A DNA stretch of 64,000 nucleotides, taken from positions 40,394,501 to 40,458,500 of the forward strand of contig CM077593.1 of assembly GCA_039654915.1 (NCBI GenBank). The letters are read 5' to 3'. Below are positions 24,623 to 35,389 of the stretch, in pieces; positions within the stretch are counted from its first letter, which is position 1; each line of letters starts with the position of its first letter. Origin of the DNA: Aquilaria yunnanensis (taxonomy: Eukaryota; Streptophyta; Magnoliopsida; Malvales; Thymelaeaceae). The position numbers and the translations under genes are program-made. The notes beneath the pieces are model-generated. The model made no database searches and had not been told where the DNA came from. It worked only from the letters and a program-made list of their open reading frames with translations.

Positions 24623-25489
24623 TGATAGCCAAAGGCTATCGCCTCAATCTGGCCGAACACCCTGCCACAACAATGGCCAGAAGAACTGGCGCTTCCCGGG
24701 AACAGGTGGAATCATGCACCTCGGGAGATAGCCGGAGAGCTCCGAGCCTCGGCACGCCAGTAAAACTTGAGGACTCCATTCGCCCCCCCAAGGTTGTGAA
24801 CAGCGCGCCTTCGGAAAAGTGGCACCAGACATTGCTGCCCGAACATGATATCCCCGAAGGCGGAACTCCCTGGAACTGGGAACCCCGAACTGAGGGTATG
24901 ATTCCCGAAGAGGCTCTGTCCGAACTAGAGGACGACCTCGCCCAGGGACCTCGGGAGTACGGCAGGAGCATTTATGGAAGCATTTAAGGAAGCCTCTGAC
25001 ACGTCCCACCACAGACGTAAAAAGTCACCCTGACGCGCAGACGCCATCAGAATCATATCATGGCCCGTCTCAGCACAAGGCTCGAGGCCATCTAGTTACC
25101 AACTATCTGTCCCCTACGCCCAGACGTTCAGGAGCATCCGACCGCACACGTGTCATGATCTGAACGGGCTAGGTATTCCTATATATACAGGAAATAAATA
25201 CTTGACAGGAGGTTGGCAGGCCGGATATACAGCTCCCACACTCTGAGAAAATACCAGGCGAGACTTTTCTGCCTTTCTCTTTGAGCTAGTGACTTTCTCC
25301 TTCTTCCGGCCACCACTGACTTGGGCGTCGGAGGCTCCCCCCCCGGAAAAACACTCCGGGGGCCTCCTAACCCTGTTTACCAGCTTTTCAGGTACTCTCC
25401 TTGGGGCGATCCACCTTCCTGGCGTTCTTCCTCCTAGAAGTCTCCTCAACAGTCATCATGACTCACAACGATGAGGCCTTAGGCCATCA
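24623..25489 (+). repeat. 5' LTR of copy B (867 bp)
   Basis: TGATAGCC to GGCCATCA, with TATATATA at 25180-25187. The last three bases, TCA, read TGA on the minus strand and supply the stop codon of the antisense gene. Confidence 0.93.
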
Positions 25490-27757
25490 TTTGGCGCCGT
25501 CTGTCTCCAGAAAAGAGAGGTCCAAATCTGGGAACCTCTGCAGCACCTGGTGCCGAGCGAGGCAGAAGCCGTCCTGAAAGGCGACCTTGGCCATGTCATC
25601 AGAAGTACGTTTTTGAACACCAAGGACATTGACCTCGTCCCTCAGCTCAGCAACCTCCTCTTCGAGCTCGCTTATCCCCAGCGTCTCTCCGGACTCCTTC
25701 TTCAGAGCCTCGACCTCGGCTTGAAGAGCATTGTTCTCGTCCGTCAACCTCGACGCAAGACTGTCGGAAACAGCCTTGTCCTTGACAAGATCTTCGTTGG
25801 CGGCGAGCAGCCCCTTTACTTGGTCGCCGAGGTCGGCAATCTTCCGGGAGGAGTCCTTTTCAAGTTCTTCTCTTTTCTTCGAGAACTCCTCCCGAACGGC
25901 AGCAAGTTGCTGAGAACAATCCGCTGTCAGCTGCTGGTTGCTGGCGATCACCTTCGCAAGCGAAGCCTTCGCTTCACTGAGTTCCCGCGAAGTCGCATCC
26001 TTGGAGGCAGCCTGTCTGGCCACCCGAACTCGGAGATAACCAGCGTACTGAAGCAGCTACGGCAAGGCAAAAGTCCAGGTTAGTACAAGTCTAAACACTT
26101 AGAAAATTGAGGAAAAAAGTGTAAAGACTATACCTGAGCAGCATGCTCGGTGACTTTTGCGGCGAGGGTATTATCCCCCGGGTGAGCCGCCGCAATGGCC
26201 CGGAAGGAGGCGTCAGTGGTGATCCCCTTCCAAATCTCCTTTGTCATTTTTGGACAATCGTCGGAGAGCAAATTCATATCCTCCGTGATTGTCCAAAAGG
26301 GCTCCAAGGGGATCTTCCCCTCAGGGATTGTGGCATCGAGCAGGGCCCGTTTCCTCTCATGAATGGCCCTCCAGCCAGCAGTAAGAGGCTCCCCTGAAAG
26401 TGAGAAGGAAGTTAGGAGCAGAAGAAAAATTCGCGAAAGGAAAAGGAGCTGAACTTCGCCTAAAGGCATACCTGGAGGAACCTCGGAGACAGTGTCCTCG
26501 GGATCCTCGGGCCCCTCGGAAGAAAGACCCTTACCCTTCTGCCGGTACCGCTCCTCGGCGGTGGGTACTTCTACCACTACAGTGTTTGTGGGGGCCTCGA
26601 GGTCGAGAGGAGGCACCTCGGCGGAAGTAGCGGGGACCTCGGCCGGTGGAATTTCAACAAGACCAGCGTCTTCGCCAGCTTCTTCTTCTTCCAAAAGCTC
26701 TGGCTGAGAAGGCTGGAGAGCCTTCCTAGCTCGCTTCGCCGAGGGTCCCGCCCCTGTCGTCTTCCTTCTTCGGGAAGCCGCCTTCTTTGTCTGCTCCCCC
26801 TTCTCCACTTGGCCAGAAAAGAGGGCCTTGTAATAAGCGGCAGCCCCATCGCCCATCTCTGAAAAAGAGAAGAAATATCAGCGTAAGTCCGAGGAAAAAG
26901 TATAAAGGGATGGAAGATTACTCACTTTCGGCAAAAGTTTCGAAAGAAGTCTCCCCCTTAAGGAGCTTGACCAGCCAGGAGTCCTTCCCGGCAATGGCGG
27001 GAGCGGGCATATTGAGGTCGGTCACGTGCTCCTTAACCACTTTCAGCTCCCGAAGGACTTCTTCGGTCATCAACCTCCAGTTGATAGGAAAGGGGTAAAG
27101 AGCACGAGGAGAGACCTCGGGAGCCCAGTCAGCGACTGCCCGAATGCGGGCGTCGAAATCCGTGAACACGGAAGCCAATGGTGGGGTCAGCAGCATCCTC
27201 GGATCAACGACGTCTGCGTTCAGCACTCCCTGAGCCCACCTGGTCGGGACATCAGACCAGTTCTTATCCACCTTGAGGAAAAAGAACTTAGGCTGCCACC
27301 CCCGCCAGCTATCCTTCGTGTCGAAGGTGAAGGTGAATTTTTTGCTCCCGGATCCCCGAGGCAGCAGGAAATAGAAGCCACCCTTCGGGACCACATAGAG
27401 CTTGTAGTACTGCATGAAAATGATGAAGTGGGGCTCTATCCCGAACACGCCACACATGCAGAGGTAGGCGTTAAAATAGCAGTACGCGTTCGGGGGAAGC
27501 TGGTTCACAGCAATGCCATGGAATTGGCAGAACTCGCAAACCACCTTCGGGAGAGGATACCGAAGTCCGGCCTTCAGTTGGGCTCGGAAGACGGTAACCT
27601 CGTCGCCACGGTTTGAAAAAGCAAAATGGCTAGAACGAGGCAGTCTGGTCACAGCGTAAGACGGAAGAAAGAATTTTTTCTTCCACCTCTCTAGTTTTTC
27701 GGGGGTGGTACAGCAAGGATGGGCCAGAAGAGGTTTCCAGCTCTCGGGAACAGGCAT
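25487..27757 (-). CDS. antisense four-exon gene of copy B (putative gypsy-type transposon protein family), open throughout
   Basis: Exons: 27757-26926, 26858-26472, 26393-26134 and 26056-25487, with introns of 67, 78 and 77 bp, all GT-AG. Lengths sum to 683 codons with consistent phases (1, 1, 0), giving about 682 residues with no internal stop. Exon 1 carries the family domain (for example CEFCQFHGIAVNQLP, YYKLYVVPKGGFYFLLP, NWRLMTEEVLRELK). Exon 2 is an acidic linker. Exon 3 has PFWTITEDMNLLSDDCPKM. Exon 4 is a long coiled coil (LSEAKASLAKV..., LEEEVAELRDEV) ending in FQDGFCLARHQVLQRF. Compared with copy C, about 30 C-terminal residues are lost at the deletion junction; the frame then reads a few codons of antisense primer site and stops at TGA 25489-25487. 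The first ATG of A and C is ACG here, so the start is the next ATG. Function unknown; the sequence suggests a protein-binding coiled-coil factor, which is inference. Confidence 0.72.
25490..25504 (+). other. remnant primer-binding site and deletion junction of copy B
   Basis: TTTGGCGCCGTCTGT, the first part of the primer site seen whole at 48995-49012 in copy C, followed directly by CTCCAGAAAAG of antisense exon 4 (55214 onward in C). No clear microhomology is visible at the join. The primer site keeps its first 13 bases from TGG. Confidence 0.85.
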
Positions 27758-28052
27758 CGCAGACGTGAAAAAGAGTTTGAGATGGAAAAGAAAATAGTTT
27801 CCAGGAAAAACTCAGAAGACGAGTTTGGAAAAAACAACAGTTTTCCAGAAAAACTCAGAAAAACAGAGGAATCAAGTACTCTGGAAATCAAAACCCACCA
27901 AAAGATTTGCCTGAGGACGCCGTCGTGAAAGTTGGTAGGAAAAAGCTCTGATTAAAGAAGCTCCGCCACAGAAAGCAAGATAAAACGCAAGAACAGAGGG
28001 CAGAGCAGAAAAAGAGCAGAAAAACAGTAAGTGGGACTTATGATGGAATGGG

Positions 28053-28061
28053 CTATTTATA
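28053..28061 (-). promoter_or_regulatory. TATA box for the antisense gene of copy B
   Basis: TATAAATAG on the minus strand with a CACGTGTCA G-box at 28192-28200 upstream, matching copies A and C. The region 27758-28592 holds no gene and is read as leader and promoter. Confidence 0.55.
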
Positions 28062-28605
28062 GGCCAAAGGTGGGTAACCGAAAGAACATCATAAGTACCC
28101 ATTGGAGGCGAACCGTCGCCGTAACTGCCCGCTGCACCCGAAAAGGCGCACCCTCTGTAAATGACGCGCCTCTCCTCCAATGGCAAGAAGCCACGTGTCA
28201 ACCGCTGCGCAGAAATGGGGGACGTGCCTCCGCAAACGTGCCTGGAAAACCGGGACACGCCTCCTGATTGGGACACGTCGTTTGACATCCCTGAGAAATG
28301 GAGACGCGCCGCTCAGTCTGACACGCTTGGCCATCAGACCTGCAGAAATAAAAAGCAGGCCACCTCGAGGACACCAAGAGACAGGCTATGACTGAACAGC
28401 CCATGACTTTTGGGCAAGAGGTGTATCTTCGGTACAGGCTTTGCCTCGGAGACACCAAAGAATAGGCCAAGGCCGAACAGCCCAGATCCCTGGGCAAAAG
28501 GTGCGACCTCGGAACAGGTTATGCTTCCAAACAAGACTCCCAATGACAACCTCGGAAAGAGATGCAAACCGAAGTCTTCACTTCGGCTTTCCAGAGGGGG
28601 GCATG

Positions 28606-29473
28606 TGATAGCCAAAGGCTATCGCCTCAATCTGGCCGAACACCCTGCCACAACAATGGCCAGAAGAACTGGCGCTTCCCGGGAACAGGTGGAATCATGC
28701 ACCTCGGGAGATAGCCGGAGAGCTCCGAGCCTCGGCACGCCAGTAAAACTTGAGGACTCCATTCGCCCCCCCAAGGTTGTGAACAGCGCGCCTTCGGAAA
28801 AGTGGCACCAGACATTGCTGCCCGAACATGATATCCCCGAAGGCGGAACTCCCTGGAACTGGGAACCCCCGAACTGAGGGTATGATTCCCGAAGAGGCTC
28901 TGTCCGAACTAGAGGACCACCTCGCCCAGGGACCTCGGGAGTACGGCAGGCGCATTTAAGGAAGCATTTAAGGAAGCCTCTGACACGTCCCACCACAGAC
29001 GTAAAAAGTCGCCCTAACGCGCAGACGCCATCAGAATCATATCATGGCCCGTCTCAGCACAAGGCTCGAGGCGATCTAGTTACCAACTATCTGTCCCCTA
29101 CGCCCAGACGTTCAGGAGCATCCGACCGCACACGTGTCATGATCTGAACGGGCTAGGTATTCCTATATATACAGGAAATAAATACTTGACAGGAGGTTGG
29201 CAGGCCGGATATACAGCTCCCACACTCTGAGAAAATACCAGGCGAGACTTTTCTGCCTTTCTCTTTGAGCTAGTGACTTTCTCCTTCTTCCGGCCACCAC
29301 TGACTTGGGCGTCGGAGGCTCCCCCCCCGGAAAAACACTCCGGGGGCCTCGTAACCCTGTTTACCAACTTTTCAGGTACTCTCCTTGGGGCGATCCACCT
29401 TCCAGGCGTTCTTCCTCTTAGAAGTCTCCTCAACAGTCATCATGACTCACAACGACGAGGCCTTAGGCCATCA
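28606..29473 (+). repeat. 3' LTR of copy B (868 bp)
   Basis: TGATAGCC to GGCCATCA after the purine-rich tract at 28593-28605, with TATATATA at 29164-29171. Confidence 0.93.
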
Positions 29474-30596
29474 GAGTGTTTGGGGGGTCCTTGGAGAACT
29501 CATAAAAGAGTTGGGAGTCTCTTCGAAGCCCTCTTATCATTGCGAGGATGCGAATCTCAGACCAAAAGTCAGGCACAATTAGTGCTTCTCGGTTGAACCT
29601 TTTGACGTAGTTGCAAATGGTTCCCCCACTTCGCTGTGCTATGTCGAATATTTGTACTGGCATCTTGGCTGTTGGCCTGCTGCCAATAAACTGTTGGGTG
29701 AAGGCAGTAGACAGCTCCTGGAAACTCAGCAAGGTCCCATGGGCTAGGGAGTTATACCACGCCGTTGCTAGACCGGAGAGGGTCACCTCGAAACATTTGC
29801 AAATGGGGGCGTCATCTGCGCCATGGAGCACCATGCTTCGCTTGTACTTTGTCAGGTGTGCTTGGGGGTCACTATGCCCGTTGTAGGTTTCCAAATGTGG
29901 CACCCTTAAGTCACTAGGCATGGGCGCATCACCACTTCCCGTACGAAGGGTGACTTTTCTCCGGTATAAGTCTAAAAAAATCTCGACCATACTGGCTTTC
30001 GATAGATCTGCCTCTTGACCTTTTCCAGTCTTCCAAGGATCTTCTCCATGAGGGTAGCTATATTAGCTTCCCCTTGCTGCCTGGTGGTCACCGACAATGG
30101 CAAACTTCTTCTGCTTCTCGAAGAATGACTTCAACAGAGAGGAGACTAAGACCTTCGGTATGGGGATGAACTCCCCCGACAGGAGGTCCTAGTTTCTTTT
30201 GGGGCCCTTTCTTTAGTAGGTCACGCCCTAAGGTGCATGTCCTCCATAGAAGATGCGTCAAGAGAGTCCTTACTCCTGGAACTCTGGTGGGTGGACCTCG
30301 AGCTTCTTTCCCGGGGGCCTGCCGAGGGGGAGGCCCTTCGGGCCAGTGGAGGCTGGGGCCACCTCTGGTTGAGCTGCTAAGTCATTTCAGCGACAATGGA
30401 GCGCTGGAAGTCTCGCAAGAAGCCCATCGTCACTGTTAGAGGGCGGTCGTCTTCCAGCACAGAAGTTTCTGCAGTGGGCTCCTAGGTCACCGGCTGAGCC
30501 TCCGGCGTAGAGGTGGACTTCGGGAGCCCCTTGTCCTTTGAACGCCGAGCCTCTACGATGGCGACCTGGGAAATGGTTCCCACAAATGGCCCCAAA

Positions 30597-31499
30597 TAAT
30601 GCCGTTCGACATCATCGTTGTGCAACATGGTGAGCCTGGAGCAAGAACTTGTGGTGGGAGGATGCCTGGATGAGGAACCTCTGGTGGGAGAAGGGCTGCA
30701 AGGACTCAGAAAGGCAAGGTTCAGGAGTTCCCTAGAATGTTTTTCTTGGGGAGGAGTCTCCGACGCCCAAGTTAGTACCAGGGAGAAGTAGGGAGTGGAA
30801 AGATTTTTTCTTAAAGTTGGATCCCCTTACCTGTGGTGTTTCCTGGATATTTATAGGGAGGTGAACAGGAGAAGCTCGTTTCCCACAACCTGCCCAGATC
30901 GTGACACGTGTTCGGTCAGATACGGTTCGTACCTTCGAGGAGAGGGGGAGCTTCTAACCGATCATAGGCCGCTTGGCCGGGAGCCTAGTGCAATCCAGGG
31001 GTGGCGTGTCAGAGCGTGTCTAAGGGCAGTGTGTCGGGGGCTGTACGAGTACGGCGTGTCAAACACTCCTTAGTTGTTTCATCGTACACCTACATGGCCT
31101 TTTCGGTGGACCGAACTCCTTCCAGGTATAGAGCTCGTTCGAGAAGGTGAGTTCCTCTAGTGGGAGGTCCCCTGTTTGTATGAGGCACCTTCAGTTGGAC
31201 TTTCCCAAGGTCAGGCTTGGGTACCTGATGTGGCACTTCGTGAGCGTGCCCCGAGGGTGGCCCAGAGACTATACGGAGGTGGTTTGGGCCATGTGAGGTC
31301 GGCGCAAGGTCACCTTCGGGAAAGGCGGTGAGTCCTTCTAACCGAAGTTGGTCCCATGGGTTTCCTGAGCGGTAGCGCCTATACGGCTTGTCCGAGGGTG
31401 CTGCAGTCCTCTCTTTGCTGGGGTTTTTTCGTGTCTACTTCGACCGGAAGTGGCGTGCTCATGTGAGGTTTTTCGGGGATGATAGCCCTTCGGCTATCA
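30597..31499 (-). repeat. 5' LTR of element T (903 bp)
   Basis: On the minus strand it starts TGATAGCC at 31499 and ends CATTA at 30597 (CA decayed). It is followed by the primer site TGGGGCCATTTGTGGGAA (about 30594-30577). It contains an ACACGTGTCACGATCTG block (30911-30895) and TATAAATA (30855-30848) in the same order as the other Tat families. Only one LTR of T is present, so the boundary rests on the terminal hairpin TGATAGCC-GAAG-GGCTATCA and on the primer site. Confidence 0.8.
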
Positions 31500-31931
31500 G
31501 ATGTAAAAAAAATTCCTTAGTTTGCTCTAAGTCTCTACTTAGTAATGGAGCAAATGAACAGGGAGGTATGTGGCTATAATGATACAGTTTATTAGTGGAA
31601 GTTACAGGTGCAGTAGCAGGTCACTAGAACTTAACAAGATTTCCTAATGTGTGGAAGCCAAAACTAAGACTTGTGCTAGTGTTTTCGTTCTTAGCTGTCA
31701 TAGTGTGCATAAATGTAAATATGTGTGTTTATGGTTAGACCAGTATGCATGCATTTACATATTGTTCAAGAAGGTCACTTGAGTATGTACACTAGGGGTG
31801 TGGTTTTGATTGCCTACAGGACACACCAAACCTGGGAGTTTAAATGCATAGTTTTGGCACCATAACAAGACTACCTCAGAGTGGGTAACATCGAGCATGG
31901 TCCTTCACCCATGAAGACTACACCCCTTCAC
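31500..31931 (-). other. gene-free stretch, probable intron 3 of the F antisense gene
   Basis: No readable frame and no match to other repeats in the window. It begins, on the minus strand, right after a CAG/GTGAAGG donor at the end of exon 3 of the F antisense gene, so it is most simply the start of a long intron into which element T inserted. This is inference; no acceptor is seen before T. Confidence 0.4.
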
Positions 31932-33420
31932 CTGCAAAGTCACGGCAAAGTTCCATCAGAACGTTATCCCTTAGCCATTCATCTATAAGGTCTAAAATAC
32001 CAAAAATTCCTAAACTCATAGAGGAATGGCTAAGGGACAAACCTGGGGGAAGTTCCATGTCGTCTCCTTCAGAGTCGCTGATGTAGAAGACCTTGGTAGG
32101 AATACCTTTGCCTTTTCTTCTTCTATGCTTTTGCAATTCTTCGGCCAAAATCTCCCTAACCGAAGTCCCCAACACCTTGGCAGCCACGTTGGGACTCAAA
32201 GGGGTAAAACTGATGGCCGGTTCCAAAGGTGGGTCCCGAACAGGAGTTTGATCCGGTACCTCCACTTCCCCATTAGGCGGAGGTGGAAGGGAATCCTCGT
32301 TGGCTTTCTTTGACTTCGACGGTTAAGAGGTACCACCTGGCCCTTTCTTCCTCTTAGGCGTTGCCTTCTTTTGTTACTGCTCCCCATTCTCAGCCTGGCC
32401 GAGGAAGAGACTTTGGTAAAAAGCAGCAGAGTTGTCACCCATCTTTGTAAACAGAAGAACATCAATGTAAGCACATAATGATATAGATGACAAAATCTGG
32501 GAAGGAACTTACCATCTTGAAGGGCCGAGTATGTGAGTTCGCCCCAAAGCAGCTTCACCAACCATGCCTTCTTGCGGTCAAATAAGGGCTTCGACATACC
32601 CTCACCAATGACTTGTTCCTTGATTACTCCGAGCTCCTGAAGGACCTCTTCGGTCATGAAGCTCCATCTGATGAGGAAGGGGTATAGAGAACGCGGAGGG
32701 ACCTTGGGATCCCAATCCACGACAGCCCAAATACGGCTGTCAAATTCCTCAAATAGGGGCTCATTCTCTAAGTTCAGCAGCTTCCTTGGATCGACTACAT
32801 CAATATCAAGAACCCCTAAAGCCCATGTGGTCGGCATGTCCTTTCACTTCTCATCCACCTTTAGAAAAAGAACTTCTTCTGCCATCCTCGCCAGCTTTCC
32901 TTTGTGCTGAAGGTGAATGTATATTTCTTGCTCCCAAATCCCTGAGGAGGCAAGAAGTAGAACTCGCCTTTCGGAATGAGGTGGAGTTTGTAATATGACA
33001 TAAAAAGATGAAGTAGGGCTCTATATTGAAGACCCCATGCATGCAAAGAAAAGTATTGAAGTAGGAATAAGAGTTCAAGGTAAGTTTCACGGCTATGCCA
33101 TGGAACTGGCAAAAGTCACAAACCATCTTTGGAGGAGGATACCGAAGTCTGGCCTTCAGCTGAGCCTTGAAGACAGTAACCTTGTTCGAATGAGGAGCAT
33201 GGCTAGGCATACTAAGACTAGCTACCCTGGGGATCACTTTCTACGAAGTAGGACAACTCAGATGAGAGTTAAGTGCGAGCCAACTCTAAGGAACAGGACG
33301 AGCTTCAACTTAGGAAGAAGACATGTCCAGAAACAGAAAACCTTGACCTTGGAAAGGCGAAGTGAAAAGGAATTGAAACAAAAAAAGAAGAACAACAACA
33401 ACAACTTCAGAATGAAACCT
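31932..33420 (-). pseudogene. antisense gene of Tat element F, exons 1-3, degraded
   Basis: Diverged homologue of the antisense gene of copies A-C. Exon 1 is readable at 33237-32513 in two frames: NKVTVFKAQLKARLRYPPPK, CDFCQFHGIAV, then LGVLDIDVVDPRKLL, SLYPFLIRWSFMTEEVLQEL and AWLVKLLWGEL. A GTAAGT donor at 32512 and an acceptor near 32443 precede ATGGGTGACAACTC, which matches the exon 2 start (MGDGAAAYY) of copy A. A second short intron lies at about 32042-31992 (GTTTGT...TTTTAG), and a third donor at 31931. Frameshifts in exon 1 (near 32850 and 33090) and stops make it inactive. Upstream, TATATA at about 33582-33588 parallels the TATA box of the other copies. D is inserted in the promoter region at 33644. 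Confidence 0.68.
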
Positions 33421-33643
33421 ACCTAGTTTGGAATGAAGATAGGAACTTCAGAGATCACCACAAACCCGCCGGAAATGGCTCCACCACTAGCACCACCGCC
33501 AAAGACGGAAAAAGATGAGGAAATCAGAGAGCAAAAGAGAGTGAAAGTTGAGAAGTACGGAGAAATCTGAAAGGAGAAGGGTATATAGACCGAAGGAGGC
33601 TGGTGAAGCATCGCCATAATGACCCTTCATAGGCGAAGGGATG

Positions 33644-34115
33644 TGTCACACCCCACATAGGCCCCAGCCAGTGCACTCTCTGTGCCACTCACCACTCTAC
33701 CCAGAAGGTTATTAAACACTTGAGTTCAGAAGTTTTATGAGTGAATAATTAATTTGGCCAACTTTCTTGTTAGGTAGATTAAGTTTTATTTTCTTATGCT
33801 AAGGACCTGGGAGGTGCCCCAGGAGGCTTATAGGATAACCTATAAATTTACTTGTAGCTTAAAGCAATGCCCAACCACTAACTTGCAACACAAGGCAAGG
33901 CTGTATTCAGTAACTTGCATTTCAAGCAAGGCATACACTTAATTCTTTAAGTGTCTAGGATGTGTGCCCATCAAGTGTACTACTCCAATGCATGACAACC
34001 AAGAAACCCACCTCTTGCGAACTTTGAAAACAAGGTTTTCATGCTCATGTACATTCGGCTAAGTAAAGAACACAACATGTTCATCACATAACATCTTGTC
34101 CATAATCACATAAAC
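33644..34115 (-). repeat. 3' LTR remnant of chromovirus D
   Basis: Matches the 5' LTR of D from its TGTCACACC end (36966 onward, then 60087 onward) up to CATAATCACATAAAC, where RT sequence begins. Contains the CTTGC...GCAAG twin motif in slightly decayed form (about 33880-33930). Confidence 0.85.
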
Positions 34116-35327
34116 TACCACAAAGAGTCTTAGGTGTGCTCTGAATATCCTCTGCATTAAGTCCATAAAGAATGCAGGTGCATTAGTAAGCCGAAATGGC
34201 ATCACTGTGTATTCAAAGTGTCCATATCTAGTCCTGAAAGCAGTCTTAGGTATGTCCTCCTCCTTAACTCTTAACTGGAAATATCCAGACCCTGGATCTA
34301 TTTTGGAAGACACCATTGCTCCTTTCAACTGATCAAATAAATCTTCAATTCTTGGGAGGGGATACTTGTTGTTAATGGTCAGAGCATTAAGTTTTCTGTA
34401 GTCTATAAAGAGTCTAAGGGTCCCATCCTTCTTATTAACAAATAACACAAGTGCCCCCCAAGGAGACACACTGGGTCTAATGAACCCTTTCTCAAGTAGT
34501 TCATTTAACTTCTTTCTTAGTTCTACCATTTTAGGTAGTGCCATCCGATATGGAGCAGTAGACACTAGCGCTGCTCCTGGTACCAGTCTAATTTCAAACT
34601 CCACCTCTCTCAAATGTAGTAATCTAGGTAGGTCTGTAGGAAAGACCTCTGGAAAATCCTGAACTAGAGGTATCTACCTAAGTTCATTAGCTACTTCCTG
34701 GTCATTTAATTCCAAGCATTCACATTCATCCTTTAGAGTTATTAGTTTTAGCACTTCAAGTTGATAGTCCACAGCTAACTCTAGTGATTTATCCAACTCA
34801 TATGGTTCACAACCAAGCATCAATAATTGTCTAGCATGACAATCTATAAACACCTTATTTTTTCCTAGCCAGGTCATGCCCAATATGACATCATAATCAT
34901 ATGTGTCTAGCACTATTTGGTCTGCTCTCAGTTTCATCTTGTCTATCTGGATTTCACAGTTTTCAACCATGTGGTATGTGAATACAACTTCATTGCCAGC
35001 AATTTTAACCAAGTACATGTTTCTCATGTATTTTACTTCTAGATTCATGGCCTTAACCAAGCTATTAAAAATCACAGACAATGAAGCTCCAGTATCAAAT
35101 AGTGCAAAGACTAACTTGCCATTAAGGTAAATGGTACCTTTCAGGGCCCTCATGCTAGTCTTATGCTGACTAGTCTCCTTGACTGCAGCTTCGGCCTTCA
35201 GTGCTTCTTGCACCTTTCTGGAAGTCTCCAGCTGAAATACCCTAGTAGGGGGCACATTAGGCCTTTTCTGCTCCTTAAGTACTTTTTGTGCCTGCCTCCT
35301 TCCTGGAATGGGCACATTAGTCCTCAT
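34110..35327 (-). pseudogene. protease and start of RT of chromovirus D
   Basis: A 217-codon frame (35327-34674) holds the aspartic protease: FDTGASLSVIFNSLV, then VILGMTWLGKNKVFIDCHARQL. A stop separates it from the RT frame (34613 down), which has [37 protein letters not shown] and [21 protein letters not shown] stops being readable at about 34110, right after the VVV stretch before the FIDD active site in E2, at a join with LTR sequence. The same family as E2, about 80-85 percent alike by eye. Confidence 0.85.
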
Positions 35328-35389
35328 CTAGGGCATGGGCATCTGCCCACCTGGCCTTTTAGTGTTAAACCTCCTTAGCATTTTCCTGT

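Larger units (their letters stand above)
24623..29473 (+). mobile_element. copy B: non-autonomous Tat element, gag-pol deleted, antisense gene kept
   Basis: 4851 bp with two LTRs of the A/C family. After the 5' LTR only 15 bases of the primer-site region remain (25490-25504); the sequence then jumps into exon 4 of the antisense gene. All of gag, protease, RT, both RNases H, integrase and the tandem-repeat region are absent. The antisense gene, its promoter region, the purine-rich tract (28593-28605) and the 3' LTR follow as in copy C. Target duplication aagtg/gagtg (24618-24622, 29474-29478) shows it moved as a unit. About a dozen LTR differences are visible by eye, so it is older than copy C. 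Confidence 0.93.
24046..30628 (-). pseudogene. gag of element T, interrupted by copy B
   Basis: The frame opens with an ATG at 30628-30626 inside the 5' LTR and reads through the LTR end and the primer site (RHYLGPFVGT) into leader sequence resembling copy C (KDKGLP). The gag core is readable at 29990-29474: DPQAHLTKYKRSM, CKCFEVTLSG, FTQQFIGSRP, RRDSQLFYEFSKDPPN. Copy B splits it here with a duplicated pentamer (24618-24622 and 29474-29478, one base different). The core resumes at 24617 with GEFYRRAEQH. A zinc-binding motif follows at about 24340-24300, CQFYRDRGHDTEDC, in which the first histidine seen in copy C is a tyrosine. A basic linker then leads to protease. Stops lie in the N-terminal part. 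Confidence 0.82.
14223..31499 (-). mobile_element. Tat-lineage element T with four nested insertions, 3' LTR lost
   Basis: Reading on the minus strand: 5' LTR 31499-30597, primer site, gag, protease, RT, RNase H, archaeal-type RNase H, integrase ending at 15537, then the antisense gene. Insertions are copy B (24623-29473), an A-family solo LTR (21969-22835), a copia-like solo LTR (19722-21137) and an E2-family solo LTR (15907-18412). Each is flanked by a duplicated pentamer, and the host frame resumes across each, which confirms it is one element. The 3' LTR is missing at the left edge. The base after the 5' LTR is 31500 (gatgt as presumed target). Confidence 0.88.
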
